DNA of 64,000 bases from SZUA-38 sp965212525 (GTDB taxonomy: Bacteria > Pseudomonadota > Gammaproteobacteria > Xanthomonadales > SZUA-38), in assembly GCA_965212525.1 (NCBI GenBank), contig CBDBVC010000013.1:62001-126000 (forward strand), written 5' to 3'. Positions 9,171 through 18,243 of this stretch are shown piece after piece; the first letter of the stretch is position 1, and each line of letters begins with the position of its first letter. A program made the translations under genes and the position numbers. Below the pieces are notes generated by a model. It was given only the letters and a program-made list of their open reading frames with translations. It did not search any database and was not told the origin of the DNA.

Positions 9171-10328
9171 ATGCCGGAAAGCAAGGACAGATCACTGTCG
9201 CTCAAGAACGCAGGACAACCACTGCTCGATGCACTCGTCTCGGCCGCCGTCGACGGTATTGTCGTGATCGATGACCAGGGCCGGATCCTGCTGTTCAATA
9301 CCGGTGCGGAGGCCCTGTTCGGGTATACCGAAGCGGATGTTCTGGGCAGTAATGTCAATGTCCTGATGCCCGAGCCCTATCACTCGGCTCACGACGGCTA
9401 CATGCACAGTTATAACCGGACTGGCAGGAAACGAATCATCGGCATCGGCCGGGAAGTCAGCGGAATCAAGAGCAACGGTGAAGAGTTTCCCCTGGATCTG
9501 TCGGTGGGTGAAGCACAGTTTGACGGCCGCAGATTGTTTATCGGCATTCTGCGTGACCTGAGTCAGCGCAGTCATCTGGAAGCCATGCTTCGAAGTGAGC
9601 GAAAGCAGGTACAGCAACTGGAACGGTCACTGGCCCATGTGCACCGCGCCAGTACACTGGGTGAAATGGCAGCTGGTATCGCTCATGAAATCAATCAGCC
9701 CCTGGCGGCAATCTCTACCTATGCCGATGCCGGCATCCGACTGATCAATAACGAATCCACCGATATCGATCGTATCGGCTATGCGCTGGACCAGATTGGC
9801 CAACAGGCCAGGCGAGCCGGAGAAGTGGTCAGACGCATGCGTGGCCTGGCCAGACAGGAAGAGGTGTCTCGTGAACCCAACGACATCAACAATCTGATTC
9901 TGGATCTGCTGGAACTGGCCAAACTGGAAGCCCGCGACCTGGACGCGCCCATCAATCTCGAGCTCGAGGAATCCTTGCCACAGGTTCTGGTCGATGCCGT
10001 ACAGATTCAGCAGGTGCTGCTCAATCTTATTCGCAATGCACTTGAGGCCATGGTCAAGCGCAGCCAGGCATCCCGGGGGGTGCTGATCAGAACCCGCATG
10101 GATGAGAAGGGCTTGATCGAGACCACGGTCGCCGATCACGGCATGGGCATTGACGAATCACGGGTGGATTCGATTTTCAATCCATTTGAATCAAGCAAAC
10201 CCACCGGCATGGGTATTGGCCTGTCGATCTGCAAGACAATCATCAGCAGTCATGGCGGCAAATTATGGTATGAACCGAATGAGGGGGGTGGAAGCCAATT
10301 CAAATTTACGGTAGAAACAGTCAACTGA
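9171..10328 (+). CDS. fixL: FixL-type oxygen-sensing PAS histidine kinase
   Basis: The 385-residue soluble protein has a PAS domain (about 15-130), a dimerisation/phosphoacceptor domain with EMAAGIAHEINQPLAAI (His172) and a HATPase domain with N box LLNLIRNALEAM and G boxes DHGMGID and GMGIGLSIC. The PAS domain matches rhizobial FixL closely: His74 in AHDGY is at the place of the heme iron ligand (His200 of Bradyrhizobium FixL) and Arg94 in GIGR at the place of Arg220, which senses bound oxygen. The positions of Arg206 and His214 are changed to Ser and Arg. It should phosphorylate the FixJ protein encoded 30 bases downstream when oxygen is low. I chose the ATG at 9171; a GTG at 9117 is less likely. 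Confidence 0.9.
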   Translation: MPESKDRSLSLKNAGQPLLDALVSAAVDGIVVIDDQGRILLFNTGAEALFGYTEADVLGSNVNVLMPEPYHSAHDGYMHSYNRTGRKRIIGIGREVSGIKSNGEEFPLDLSVGEAQFDGRRLFIGILRDLSQRSHLEAMLRSERKQVQQLERSLAHVHRASTLGEMAAGIAHEINQPLAAISTYADAGIRLINNESTDIDRIGYALDQIGQQARRAGEVVRRMRGLARQEEVSREPNDINNLILDLLELAKLEARDLDAPINLELEESLPQVLVDAVQIQQVLLNLIRNALEAMVKRSQASRGVLIRTRMDEKGLIETTVADHGMGIDESRVDSIFNPFESSKPTGMGIGLSICKTIISSHGGKLWYEPNEGGGSQFKFTVETVN

Positions 10329-10358
10329 AGCGGAAAGCCGGCATCGGAATCCTGAACC

Positions 10359-10976
10359 ATGAATCAGAAAATCTATATCGTTGATGATGACAGCGGCGTC
10401 CGCAACGCACTCTCGTTTCTGCTTGATTCGGTCAATCTCGAATCGCAGGCACACGAATCTGCTCAATCATTTCTTGATGACTATGACGGATCACCCGGTG
10501 TACTGGTACTGGATGTGAGGATGCCGGGCATGAGCGGGCTTGAACTGCAGGAGCTACTCAATGAAAAACAGTTCACCGAGCTGTCCATCATTTTCATCTC
10601 GGGTCACGGCGACATCCCCATGGCAGTCGAGGCGCTGAAACACGGCGCCGTCGATTTCATCACCAAACCATTCCGTGATCAGGAACTGCTCGATCGTATC
10701 CACGATGCCCTCGACCAGAACGAAGCGGATCAGGAACAGAAATCGGAAATCAGGGACATTCAATCCAGACTGGATTCACTGTCACCACGGGAAACGGAAG
10801 TGATGGAGATGGTTGCCGATGGCAAGGCCAACAAGGTGATCGCATTTGACCTGGGCATCAGTCAGCGCACCGTCGAAATTCACCGGGCACACGTTATGGA
10901 GAAAATGCAGATCCGGTCACTGGCTCAGCTGGTGAGATCACTTCATGCGGCCGGATATTTCGACAAGCAGGTCTGA
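10359..10976 (+). CDS. fixJ: FixJ-type response regulator (receiver + LuxR HTH)
   Basis: The 205-residue protein has a receiver domain with acidic pair D10-D11, phosphoacceptor D52 (LVLDVRMPGMSG) and K103 (ITKPF), a coiled linker at 110-140, and a LuxR/FixJ-type helix-turn-helix at 141-200 (LSPRETEVMEMVADGKANK, then RTVEIHR). It is the partner of the adjacent FixL-type kinase. In rhizobia, FixJ activates fixK and nitrogen-fixation genes; here there are no nif or fix respiratory genes in the window, so targets may be the neighbouring stress genes or distant loci. I found no FNR/FixK-type TTGAT-N4-ATCAA site in nearby intergenic regions. Confidence 0.93.
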   Translation: MNQKIYIVDDDSGVRNALSFLLDSVNLESQAHESAQSFLDDYDGSPGVLVLDVRMPGMSGLELQELLNEKQFTELSIIFISGHGDIPMAVEALKHGAVDFITKPFRDQELLDRIHDALDQNEADQEQKSEIRDIQSRLDSLSPRETEVMEMVADGKANKVIAFDLGISQRTVEIHRAHVMEKMQIRSLAQLVRSLHAAGYFDKQV

Positions 10977-10982
10977 CAGACG

Positions 10983-11010
10983 GGAACAGCGGCGTCGAAT
11001 CCGCTGCTCC
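10983..11010. terminator. Hairpin between convergent fixJ and hsp20
   Basis: GGAACAGCGG (10983-10992) pairs with CCGCTGCTCC (11001-11010), with one mismatch and an 8-base loop. It sits between convergent genes and may end both transcripts. There is no T-run. Confidence 0.4.
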
Positions 11011-11023
11011 AGACTCAGCCTGA

Positions 11024-11443
11024 TCAGCTCACATCGATCGATATGGACGATGGCTCCTGCCTGTCGGCCTTTGGCAGACGAACCGTCAGCACACCCTCAT
11101 CCTGCGATGCGCTGATTTCCTGCTCGTTGACATCCTACGGCAGCGCAAAACTGCGAGTGAACTTGCCATAGAACTTTTCTATCCGATGCTGTTTCTCGGA
11201 CTGGTCTTCGGTTCTTGATCTGCGTTCACCCGACAGGGTAATGACACCGTTGTGAACCGACAGCTCGATGTCTTCCTTTTTCACTTCCGGCAGGTCGGCG
11301 CGGATCACGTATTCAGACTCGGTTTCACTGATATCGGCCGCCGGCTGCCAGTCCAGGCTGCCGGAGTTCTGTGAAGGCAACAGGTTGCGTCGTTTCAGCA
11401 ATGAATCAAATTCGGTAAACGGGTTCCAGGTCATCAGGTTCAT
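11024..11443 (-). pseudogene. Small heat shock protein (Hsp20/IbpA family) interrupted by an in-frame TAG
   Basis: The gene starts at 11443 after GAGGAG and reads as a small heat shock protein: an N-terminal arm (MNLMTWNPFTEFDSLL) and an alpha-crystallin domain with ADLPEVKKEDIELSV and IEKFYGKFTRSFALP. A TAG codon at 11135-11137 then stops it after 102 residues. The same frame continues for 36 more codons with normal Hsp20 sequence, including the last strand GVLTVRLPKA, to a TGA at 11024-11026. Family members usually have an acidic residue or similar where the TAG lies. The truncated product lacks the last strands of the crystallin fold and the C-terminal tail, so it is probably inactive unless the codon is read through or is a sequencing error. 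Confidence 0.85.
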
Positions 11444-11559
11444 GGTGTTCTCCTCATCCAGTTCAGGCAGACCGGCAACCAGTCTGCATACCATGACACC
11501 AGTATCTGGTCTGGCAGCGATTTCCTCAATCGTGACAAATCGAAAACGCGTTTCGGGAA

Positions 11560-12162
11560 CTACCTAGCGGGCGACGCTGGTGACTGCACGAGCCTCGCCT
11601 CAGTATCGCTGGCCTGGTGATTGACCATGATCAGCTTCGAGACTTCAAAGCCGGCCTGACCGGCCTTATCGAGCAGCCCGGAAAGCACGCCCTGATCAAG
11701 TTCGGGCTGTCGGGCCAAAATCCACAGGTAATCCCTGTCCGGTCCGGCGATCATGGCATACCGGTATTGTTCCCGGTCGAGTTCGATGATGTTGTAGCCG
11801 CCGTAGAACGGGCCGAAGAAGGAGACCTTCAATTGGCCCTGATCCGGTGAATCGACGAAATAGGCCTTGCCTTCGGATTCTTTCCAGATCTGCCTGATCG
11901 TGTCGTAACCCCGATTGATTACCGTGATGCCGCCATCATCGCGTTTGCTGTAGGTTGCCGTGACCTGATCCAGATCCCGCTCGAATCTGTGATCCAGTCG
12001 CGCAATCTCGTACCAGGTTCCCAGATAGCGATCGACTTCGAAGTCATCCACAACCGTCAGGCCCCTGGGAACACCTACTGAACAACTGCCCAGTGCCGCA
12101 ACCAGCATGAAGGAGATAGCGATCAGCAGGATCAGTGAGCCCACCTGTTTTATCAGGATCAT
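11560..12162 (-). CDS. blc: Outer-membrane lipocalin lipoprotein (Blc-like)
   Basis: This 200-residue protein has a lipoprotein signal sequence with LGSC ending at Cys27, followed by a lipocalin domain. The lipocalin motif is GTWYEIARL (from residue 47). Bacterial lipocalins bind fatty acids or lysophospholipids and are induced by envelope stress. The C-terminal tail after about residue 180 is longer than in E. coli Blc. The start codon overlaps the stop of the DUF427 gene by four bases, so the pair form an operon. Confidence 0.9.
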   Translation of the reverse strand: MILIKQVGSLILLIAISFMLVAALGSCSVGVPRGLTVVDDFEVDRYLGTWYEIARLDHRFERDLDQVTATYSKRDDGGITVINRGYDTIRQIWKESEGKAYFVDSPDQGQLKVSFFGPFYGGYNIIELDREQYRYAMIAGPDRDYLWILARQPELDQGVLSGLLDKAGQAGFEVSKLIMVNHQASDTEARLVQSPASPAR

Positions 12163-12443
12163 GAATCGACCACCTTGACACCCTTCCAGAATGCAACCCG
12201 GTTGCGGATATGCTCGGCTGCATCCATCGGTTCCGGGTAATACCAGGCCGCATCCACATTGGTTTCGCCATTCACGCTGAGGGAATAATAGCTGGCCTGC
12301 CCCTTCCAGCCACAGAAGGTATGGGTATCGCTATCCACCAGCAATGCACGGTTCACCGACTCCACCGGGAAATAGGCATTGCCCTCAACTTCAACGATAT
12401 CATCGCTTTCGGCGATAACCTCGGAATTCCAGATTGCTTTCAT
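12159..12443 (-). CDS. DUF427 domain protein
   Basis: This is a 94-residue cytoplasmic protein of the DUF427 family, recognisable from MKAIWNSEVIAESDD, CGWKGQASYYS and AAWYYPEPMDAAEHI. Its function is not established; the fold is a small beta structure. It is the first gene of a two-gene unit with the lipocalin, with a ribosome binding site (AGGAGACT) before the ATG at 12443. Confidence 0.88.
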   Translation of the reverse strand: MKAIWNSEVIAESDDIVEVEGNAYFPVESVNRALLVDSDTHTFCGWKGQASYYSLSVNGETNVDAAWYYPEPMDAAEHIRNRVAFWKGVKVVDS

Positions 12444-12516
12444 CAGGGAGACTCCTGTTTATGATGTCAGTATTGTGACAGAAGAACGTCAATGAGGGGT
12501 GAAGCTTGCAGACAGC

Positions 12517-13299
12517 TCAGTTGAACTTCAGATCAAGTGTGACCGGGGCATGATCCGAAGGTCGCTCATCGGCTCGGGGGCCGACATCAATGCCGGCACC
12601 GGCGATCTTCTCGCGCAGCGATTCACTGGCGAGGATCAGATCAATTCGCAGGCCCATGCCGCGCTGAAACATGGCCCCTCGAAAATCCCACCAGGAGTAT
12701 TGCCCGGCCGCATCATGGCAGTGCCGAAAGCTGTCCATCAGCCCGAGGTTCATCATGGCTGCCAGCGCAGCTCTTTCAGCCTCACTGCACAGTATCCTGC
12801 CGCGCCATCGATCAGGATCGTAAACATCAACATCTGACGGCGCGATGTTGAAATCTCCCATCACCAGCACGTGCTGATGAGTTTTCATCTCTTGTGCCAC
12901 GAATGCAGTGACGGAAGTGAGCCAGTCGAGCTTGCGCTGATAATGCGGGCTGTCGACATCGCGCCCATTGATGACGTACAGATTGATCAGCCGCAAGGGC
13001 CCGTCTTCGGTCTCTGCCGTGGCAGCCAGCAGCCGTTTTTCTGACGGATCAACGCCATCAGCATCGGTGATGACATCGGTGAGTTCACGGCTGGAGACAA
13101 ACGCCACACCGTTGTAGGTTTTCTGCCCGGACTTGACGACATGATAACCCTGCTGGATAAAGGCCTGCTGCGGAAAGGCATCGTCTGTGACCTTGGTTTC
13201 CTGAAGCGCCAGCACATCGCAGGATTCATCCTGCATCCATGCCAGCACCTGATCCTGGCGCACTCGGATCGAGTTGACGTTCCAGCTGGCCAGCCTCAT
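12517..13299 (-). CDS. xthA: Exodeoxyribonuclease III
   Basis: This 260-residue AP endonuclease/3'-5' exonuclease acts in base-excision repair. Motifs of the family are present: LASWNVNSI at the N-terminus, LALQETKV with the metal-binding Glu, GDFNIAP with Asp and Asn, and the terminal SDHAPV with the catalytic Asp-His pair. Length matches ExoIII/ExoA. The start overlaps the prlC stop by four bases, so expression follows prlC. Confidence 0.95.
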   Translation of the reverse strand: MRLASWNVNSIRVRQDQVLAWMQDESCDVLALQETKVTDDAFPQQAFIQQGYHVVKSGQKTYNGVAFVSSRELTDVITDADGVDPSEKRLLAATAETEDGPLRLINLYVINGRDVDSPHYQRKLDWLTSVTAFVAQEMKTHQHVLVMGDFNIAPSDVDVYDPDRWRGRILCSEAERAALAAMMNLGLMDSFRHCHDAAGQYSWWDFRGAMFQRGMGLRIDLILASESLREKIAGAGIDVGPRADERPSDHAPVTLDLKFN

Positions 13300-15341
13300 A
13301 TGCCGTAGGATTTAAGCAGTGGACCGATTTCAGGCTCACGCCCGCGAAATGCCCTGAACGATTGTGCTGCTGGTCTTGACCCGCCCATGGCCAGCACTTC
13401 CCTGCGAAAACTCTGTCCGGTCTGCTTGTTGAAGATACCCTCCTGCTCGAAGCGGGAGAAGGCATCGGCAGCCAGTTGCTCGGCCCACAGGTAGGCATAA
13501 TAGCCCGCTGCATAACCACCGGCGAACAGGTGGCCGAACCCGTTGAGAAAACGGTTGAATTCCGGATAATCCACCACGGCAATTTCAGCCCTGACCTGAT
13601 CGACAATATCGAGCAGATTGCCTGCAGACTCATGACGGGCGGCATGCAGGCGGAAATCCATCACACCGAATTCGATCTGCCGAAGCAGAAACAGGCCGGA
13701 CTGGAAATGGCGCGCATTCAGCATGCGCTCGAACAGGGCATCAGGCAGCGGTTCGTCATTATCAAGATGCCGGCTGAACTGCTTGATGGCCTGCTGCTGC
13801 CAGCACCAGTTTTCGAGAAACTGACTGGGCAATTCGACCGCATCCCATTCCACATTGGCTATACCGCCCACCGAAGGATAGGGTACCTGGGTCAGCATGT
13901 GATGCAGTGAATGGCCGAATTCATGAAACAGCGTGGTCAGTTCCTGGTGATTGAGCAGCGAAGGCGATTGATCGGTTGCTGCAGCAAAATTGCAGTTCAG
14001 ATAGGCCACCGGCAGCTGTGATGAATCAAGGCCATGTCGCAGCGAACGACAGTCGGCCATCCATGCGCCACCGCGTTTCCCCTTGCGGGCAAACAGGTCG
14101 CTGTAGAATCCGGCGATCTGTTGATTGTCATTGTCGTACACTCGGTAATATCTGGCATCCGGATGCCACACCGGTACGCTTTCATCCGGCTCGAACCGGA
14201 TATCGAACAGTGTCGATGCCACATCGAACAGCCCTTTCACGGCCTGTTCGACCGGAAAATAGGGGCGAATCTCCTCATCGCTGACCTGGAACCGGTGTTG
14301 TCTCAGCTGCTCGGCGTAATAGGGCAGATCCCAGGGCGCCAGTGGTTCTCCGGCATCATGGCCGCGGTCCCGGGCAAAACGTGTCAGTTCATCGAGCTCC
14401 TCGATCGCCCGGTCGCGGGCACGTGCGGCCAGTTCCAGCAGAAACGATTCAACCTGCGACTGCGAGCTGGCCATCTTGGTCTCGAGTGAATAGTCAATAT
14501 AGGATTCGAATCCCAGCAACGAGGCCAGCTCCTGCCTCAGCGGCAGTATCTGTTCGATCAGCGCGGCATTGTCCCACTGACCGGCATGCGGCCCCTGATC
14601 AGATGCACGCGTGCAATAGGCCGTATACAGCGTTTCTCGCAATTTTCGATCGCTGGCATAGGTGATGACCGCCTGGTAGCTTGGGAATTCCAGATTGATC
14701 AGATAACCGGACTTGTCGTACTGGCTGGCCAGAGCGGCCGCCATGTCAACAGAGCGCTCTGGCAGGCCATCAAGCGCTGCGCTGTCTTCAAAGTGCAGCT
14801 GCCAGGCATCCGTGGCATCCTGCAGGTTCTGCTGGAATGCAGTGCTCAGCGTCGTCAGCTCACGCACAAGCTCACCAAAACGCTGCTGCTGTGCCGGCGG
14901 CAGATCGATACCACTGAGTCTGAACTCACGCAAGGCGCGATCTATCACGCTACGCCGGGGCTGATCCCAGTCGGCATAGTCGGCTGACTCTTTCAGCCGG
15001 GTGAAGGCCCTGAATCGTTGCGGATCCTGATCGAGCGCCGTTGAAAAATCAGTGATCAGCACCACCGCTTCGGCATAGACCTCGCGCCATTCAGGGCTGT
15101 CCATGACCGAGTGCAGGTGAGATGCCGGCGAGAAAGCATCATCGATCTCGGCCAGCAATGCCTCTTCCACTGCGATGAAACTGTCCCAGCTGACAGATTC
15201 CGGATCGGCCAGAACGGGCGACATCGTACTGTGATAACGTTCGATCAACTCGTTCAGCGCCGGTATCACATGGTCAGGCTGTATCTGATCAAATGATGGC
15301 AGTGGTTGTTTGTCCAGCAACGGGTTTGCGTTAGTATCCAA
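13296..15341 (-). CDS. prlC: Oligopeptidase A (M3 family zinc peptidase)
   Basis: This 681-residue cytoplasmic peptidase breaks down short peptides, including cleaved signal peptides. The zinc motif HEFGHSLHH and the downstream Glu-containing segment WDAVELPSQFLENW mark the M3 family. The length fits oligopeptidase A. There is a GGAGG sequence about 15 bases before the ATG at 15341, slightly far. It is divergent from the VOC gene and overlaps xthA at its 3' end. Confidence 0.95.
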   Translation of the reverse strand: MDTNANPLLDKQPLPSFDQIQPDHVIPALNELIERYHSTMSPVLADPESVSWDSFIAVEEALLAEIDDAFSPASHLHSVMDSPEWREVYAEAVVLITDFSTALDQDPQRFRAFTRLKESADYADWDQPRRSVIDRALREFRLSGIDLPPAQQQRFGELVRELTTLSTAFQQNLQDATDAWQLHFEDSAALDGLPERSVDMAAALASQYDKSGYLINLEFPSYQAVITYASDRKLRETLYTAYCTRASDQGPHAGQWDNAALIEQILPLRQELASLLGFESYIDYSLETKMASSQSQVESFLLELAARARDRAIEELDELTRFARDRGHDAGEPLAPWDLPYYAEQLRQHRFQVSDEEIRPYFPVEQAVKGLFDVASTLFDIRFEPDESVPVWHPDARYYRVYDNDNQQIAGFYSDLFARKGKRGGAWMADCRSLRHGLDSSQLPVAYLNCNFAAATDQSPSLLNHQELTTLFHEFGHSLHHMLTQVPYPSVGGIANVEWDAVELPSQFLENWCWQQQAIKQFSRHLDNDEPLPDALFERMLNARHFQSGLFLLRQIEFGVMDFRLHAARHESAGNLLDIVDQVRAEIAVVDYPEFNRFLNGFGHLFAGGYAAGYYAYLWAEQLAADAFSRFEQEGIFNKQTGQSFRREVLAMGGSRPAAQSFRAFRGREPEIGPLLKSYGI

Positions 15342-15374
15342 GATATCTCAATCCTCCGGTAACACGGTCTCATC

Positions 15375-15779
15375 ATGAACCTCAACCAGATTACCCTGCC
15401 TGCACTGGACATAGAAGCATCCAGTCGTTTTTATCGATCACTCGGCCTGAACCAGATTGTCAAATCGCCTCATTACGCCCGATTTGAGTCACCCGAGGGT
15501 GACGCCACCTTCTCCATACACCAGCATGACAGGCCTGGTGGAGATACCGGTGTGGTGGTGTACTTCGAATGTCACCATCTGGATCAGACTGTTGATCGTC
15601 TGGCCGCGTCAGGACTGAACTTCGAGCAGCCACCCGAAGACACGCGCTGGCTGTGGCGCGAGGCCAGACTCAAGGATCCTTCAGGTAACACCATCTGTCT
15701 CTATCATGCCGGCGAAAACCGCAAATACCCACCCTGGCGGATCGATGCAACTGAACAGGCCCCGGAAGCAGAGTCATGA
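15375..15779 (+). CDS. VOC (glyoxalase/bleomycin resistance-like) family protein
   Basis: A 134-residue protein with the paired beta-alpha-beta-beta-beta modules of the vicinal oxygen chelate fold; LDIEASSRFYRSLGL and the terminal DPSGNTICLYHAGENR are typical. The metal ligands and substrate cannot be assigned with confidence. Its stop overlaps the start of the next gene by four bases (ATGA). Confidence 0.85.
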   Translation: MNLNQITLPALDIEASSRFYRSLGLNQIVKSPHYARFESPEGDATFSIHQHDRPGGDTGVVVYFECHHLDQTVDRLAASGLNFEQPPEDTRWLWREARLKDPSGNTICLYHAGENRKYPPWRIDATEQAPEAES

Positions 15780-16315
15780 GTATTCGAGCCTATCGCGATA
15801 TCCTGCCCAGAATCGATGACTCGGCATGGGTCGATCCGGATGCCGTCATCATTGGTGATGTCGAGATTGGCCCCGATGCCTCGGTGTGGCCCGGTGCCGT
15901 GATACGGGGTGATGTCAACGTCATCCGCATCGGCGCTGCCAGCAACATCCAGGACAATGCTGTTCTGCACGTGACACACGATGGCAAATACACCCCCGGC
16001 GGCATACCGCTACTGATCGGCGATGGCGTGACTGTCGGTCATAGCGCCGTGCTACATGCCTGCACCGTGGGTGATCACAGCCTGATCGGCATGGGCGCTG
16101 TGGTACTGGATGGTGCCGAAGTGGGTGATCACGTGCTGGTGGCCGCTGGTGCCGTGGTATCACCTGGCAAGGTGTTACCCCCGGGAACACTGTGGCGCGG
16201 CAACCCGGCCAGGGAAGCCCGTAGTCTCAGTGACAGTGAAATTCAGATGCTGGAATATTCGGCCAGAAACTATGTCAGCCTGAAAAACGACTACATGGAC
16301 AGTGCTTCAGACTGA
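15776..16315 (+). CDS. Gamma-carbonic anhydrase-like hexapeptide-repeat protein (YrdA family)
   Basis: The 179-residue protein has a left-handed beta-helix made from hexapeptide repeats (for example VIIGDVEIGPDASVWPGAV). Histidines placed as in gamma-class carbonic anhydrases are seen in VLHVTHDG and TVGHSAVLH, so a metal site between subunits is likely. Many YrdA-type proteins have weak or no measured carbonic anhydrase activity. It is translationally coupled to the VOC gene, and its last nine bases overlap the 3' end of aroE on the other strand. Confidence 0.88.
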   Translation: MSIRAYRDILPRIDDSAWVDPDAVIIGDVEIGPDASVWPGAVIRGDVNVIRIGAASNIQDNAVLHVTHDGKYTPGGIPLLIGDGVTVGHSAVLHACTVGDHSLIGMGAVVLDGAEVGDHVLVAAGAVVSPGKVLPPGTLWRGNPAREARSLSDSEIQMLEYSARNYVSLKNDYMDSASD

Positions 16316-17143
16316 AGACTGTAACTGTTGCCGGAGATCCCGGATCACTTCGCCAGTTTGTGGATTGTGGCCGTGCCAGATGCCAAACGACAGCGAAGCC
16401 TGTTCAACCAGCATGCCCAGGCCGTCGCAGAGACGCAGATTCCAGTCCGTATCGAACAGCGGTTCACACCAGCGCCTGAAGCGCTCATGTGCCTTGCCAT
16501 AACTCAGATCGTAACAGAGACCCGAATCCGACAGCTTTGGCAATGGCATGGAAAACTCGCCATAATGACCGATTGAGGTTGCATTGATCACCACTGCTGC
16601 TGGCGGCTGTGCCTGCAACTGCGACAAGCCGATGGTATGTACCCGGTCATCACCAAATGTGGAAACCAGCTCGATCAGAGACGACTGATTGCGGTTCGCT
16701 ATCGTCAGTCGTGACAGACCGGTATCCAGCAATGACGGAATCAGGCCCCAGGTGGCGCCACCGGCACCGATGATGAGTACATGCAGCTGATCCAGATCAA
16801 GGCCCATGTTGTCGCAGATATCCGCCATGAACCCGGGGCCGTCGGTACTGTCACCCAGATACATGCCATCATCACGCCGGGTGATCGTGTTGACCGATCG
16901 ACAGCGTGCTGCATGTTTACTGGCTTCATCAACCCAGAGCATGGCCTGACGCTTGTGTGGTACGGTGACATTGGCACCATCCAGAGCGGCACCCGTTTCG
17001 GTCAGCCAGAACTGATCGAATTCGTCACTGGCCACATCACAGGCAATGTAACTGAGATCCAGTTCGAACTGCTCGGCGAAAGACGCATGAATTCCCGGCG
17101 ACAGACTGTGCCGCACCGGTGAGCCGATGACTGCAAAATTCAT
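16307..17143 (-). CDS. aroE: Shikimate dehydrogenase
   Basis: This enzyme reduces 3-dehydroshikimate to shikimate with NADPH in aromatic amino acid synthesis. The 278-residue sequence has the substrate site GSPVRHSLSP, the catalytic Lys in NVTVPHK and the dinucleotide loop GAGGATWG. The usual AR in that loop is TW here, and the NADPH phosphate loop reads NRNQSS, without the common Lys, so cofactor contacts may differ. Its start overlaps the hemB stop by four bases. Confidence 0.93.
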   Translation of the reverse strand: MNFAVIGSPVRHSLSPGIHASFAEQFELDLSYIACDVASDEFDQFWLTETGAALDGANVTVPHKRQAMLWVDEASKHAARCRSVNTITRRDDGMYLGDSTDGPGFMADICDNMGLDLDQLHVLIIGAGGATWGLIPSLLDTGLSRLTIANRNQSSLIELVSTFGDDRVHTIGLSQLQAQPPAAVVINATSIGHYGEFSMPLPKLSDSGLCYDLSYGKAHERFRRWCEPLFDTDWNLRLCDGLGMLVEQASLSFGIWHGHNPQTGEVIRDLRQQLQSSV

Positions 17144-18168
17144 TCGGCCAGCCAGCGCGCAACCCGGGTTGCAAAATAAGTCAGAATGGCATCCGCACCC
17201 GCCCGTCTGAAGCAGAGCAGCGATTCGGTAATGGCCTCCCGTTCAGACAGCATGCCCTGCTCGATGGCGGCACAGATCATGCTGTACTCGCCACTCACCT
17301 GATAGGCGAGTGTCGGCACCTCGAAGGTCTGCTTCACTCGCTGCACCACGTCCAGATAGGGCAAGCCCGGTTTGACCATGACCATGTCAGCGCCCTCTTC
17401 CAGATCCAGTGCCACCTCGTGCAGGGCTTCATCGCTGTTGCCCGGATCCATCTGATAGTTCTTCTTGTCTGATTTACCCAGATTGCCGGCCGATCCAACG
17501 GCATCGCGAAACGGTCCGTAGAATGAAGAAGCATACTTGGCGGCATAGGAAATGATGACAGTGAGATGATGACCTGCCTGTTCCAGCGCCTCGCGTATGG
17601 CACCAATCCTGCCATCCATCATGTCGGAAGGTGCCACCGCATCTGCACCGGCCTCGACATGCGACAAGGCCTGTTTTACCAGTGCGGTTGTGGTCACATC
17701 ATTGATCACATAACCACTGGCGTCGATGATGCCGTCCTGACCATGAGAGGTGTACGGGTCCAGCGCCACATCGGACATGACCATCAGATCAGGCACGGCC
17801 TGCTTGACTGCAGAGATGGCGCGTTGCGCCAGACCATCTGCCTGCCAGGCATGCTCGGCCGACTCGGACTTGTCCGATGCATCCACCACGGGAAACAGGG
17901 CGATCATCGGTATACCCAGCGCATGGACGGTGGTCGCCTCGCTGATCAGCTGGTCGATGGAAAGGCGTTCGACACCAGGCATCGATGGCACAGCCTGACG
18001 CACGTTCTCACCTTCGCAGACAAACAGGGGCTGAATCAGGTCAGCACTGGAGAGACTGGATTGACGGACCAGATCGCGCATTGCAGAGGTTCGCCGCGTG
18101 CGTCGCATTCTGTTGTATGGAAAGCTCATGATGCGTGGTTCCGATCCTGATCCAGGGTGGTCAGTCAT
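17140..18168 (-). CDS. hemB: Delta-aminolevulinic acid dehydratase (porphobilinogen synthase)
   Basis: This enzyme joins two aminolevulinates to porphobilinogen in heme synthesis. The active-site lysine segments are YAAKYASSFYGPFRDA and MVMVKPGLPYLD. The metal region reads LMVMSDVALDPYTSHGQDG: the cysteines of the zinc type are replaced by Asp/Ser, indicating a magnesium-type enzyme. The frame starts at 18168, but Met14 at 18129 (MSFPYNRMRRTRR) may be the true start. It runs with aroE and is divergent from the large signalling gene; the longer frame overlaps that gene's open frame. Confidence 0.94.
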   Translation of the reverse strand: MTDHPGSGSEPRIMSFPYNRMRRTRRTSAMRDLVRQSSLSSADLIQPLFVCEGENVRQAVPSMPGVERLSIDQLISEATTVHALGIPMIALFPVVDASDKSESAEHAWQADGLAQRAISAVKQAVPDLMVMSDVALDPYTSHGQDGIIDASGYVINDVTTTALVKQALSHVEAGADAVAPSDMMDGRIGAIREALEQAGHHLTVIISYAAKYASSFYGPFRDAVGSAGNLGKSDKKNYQMDPGNSDEALHEVALDLEEGADMVMVKPGLPYLDVVQRVKQTFEVPTLAYQVSGEYSMICAAIEQGMLSEREAITESLLCFRRAGADAILTYFATRVARWLAE

Positions 18169-18243
18169 GACAATACCACTGCTTGCTGCTGTGTCAATCG
18201 AAAGGTAGGATGTCTGTTCAGTGTGCTAGTTGAAGGGGAAATC

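Noticed and set aside
11135..11137. Recoding of TAG as pyrrolysine or another amino acid in hsp20
   Set aside because: Nothing else in the window suggests codon reassignment; all other genes stop normally at TAG, TAA or TGA.
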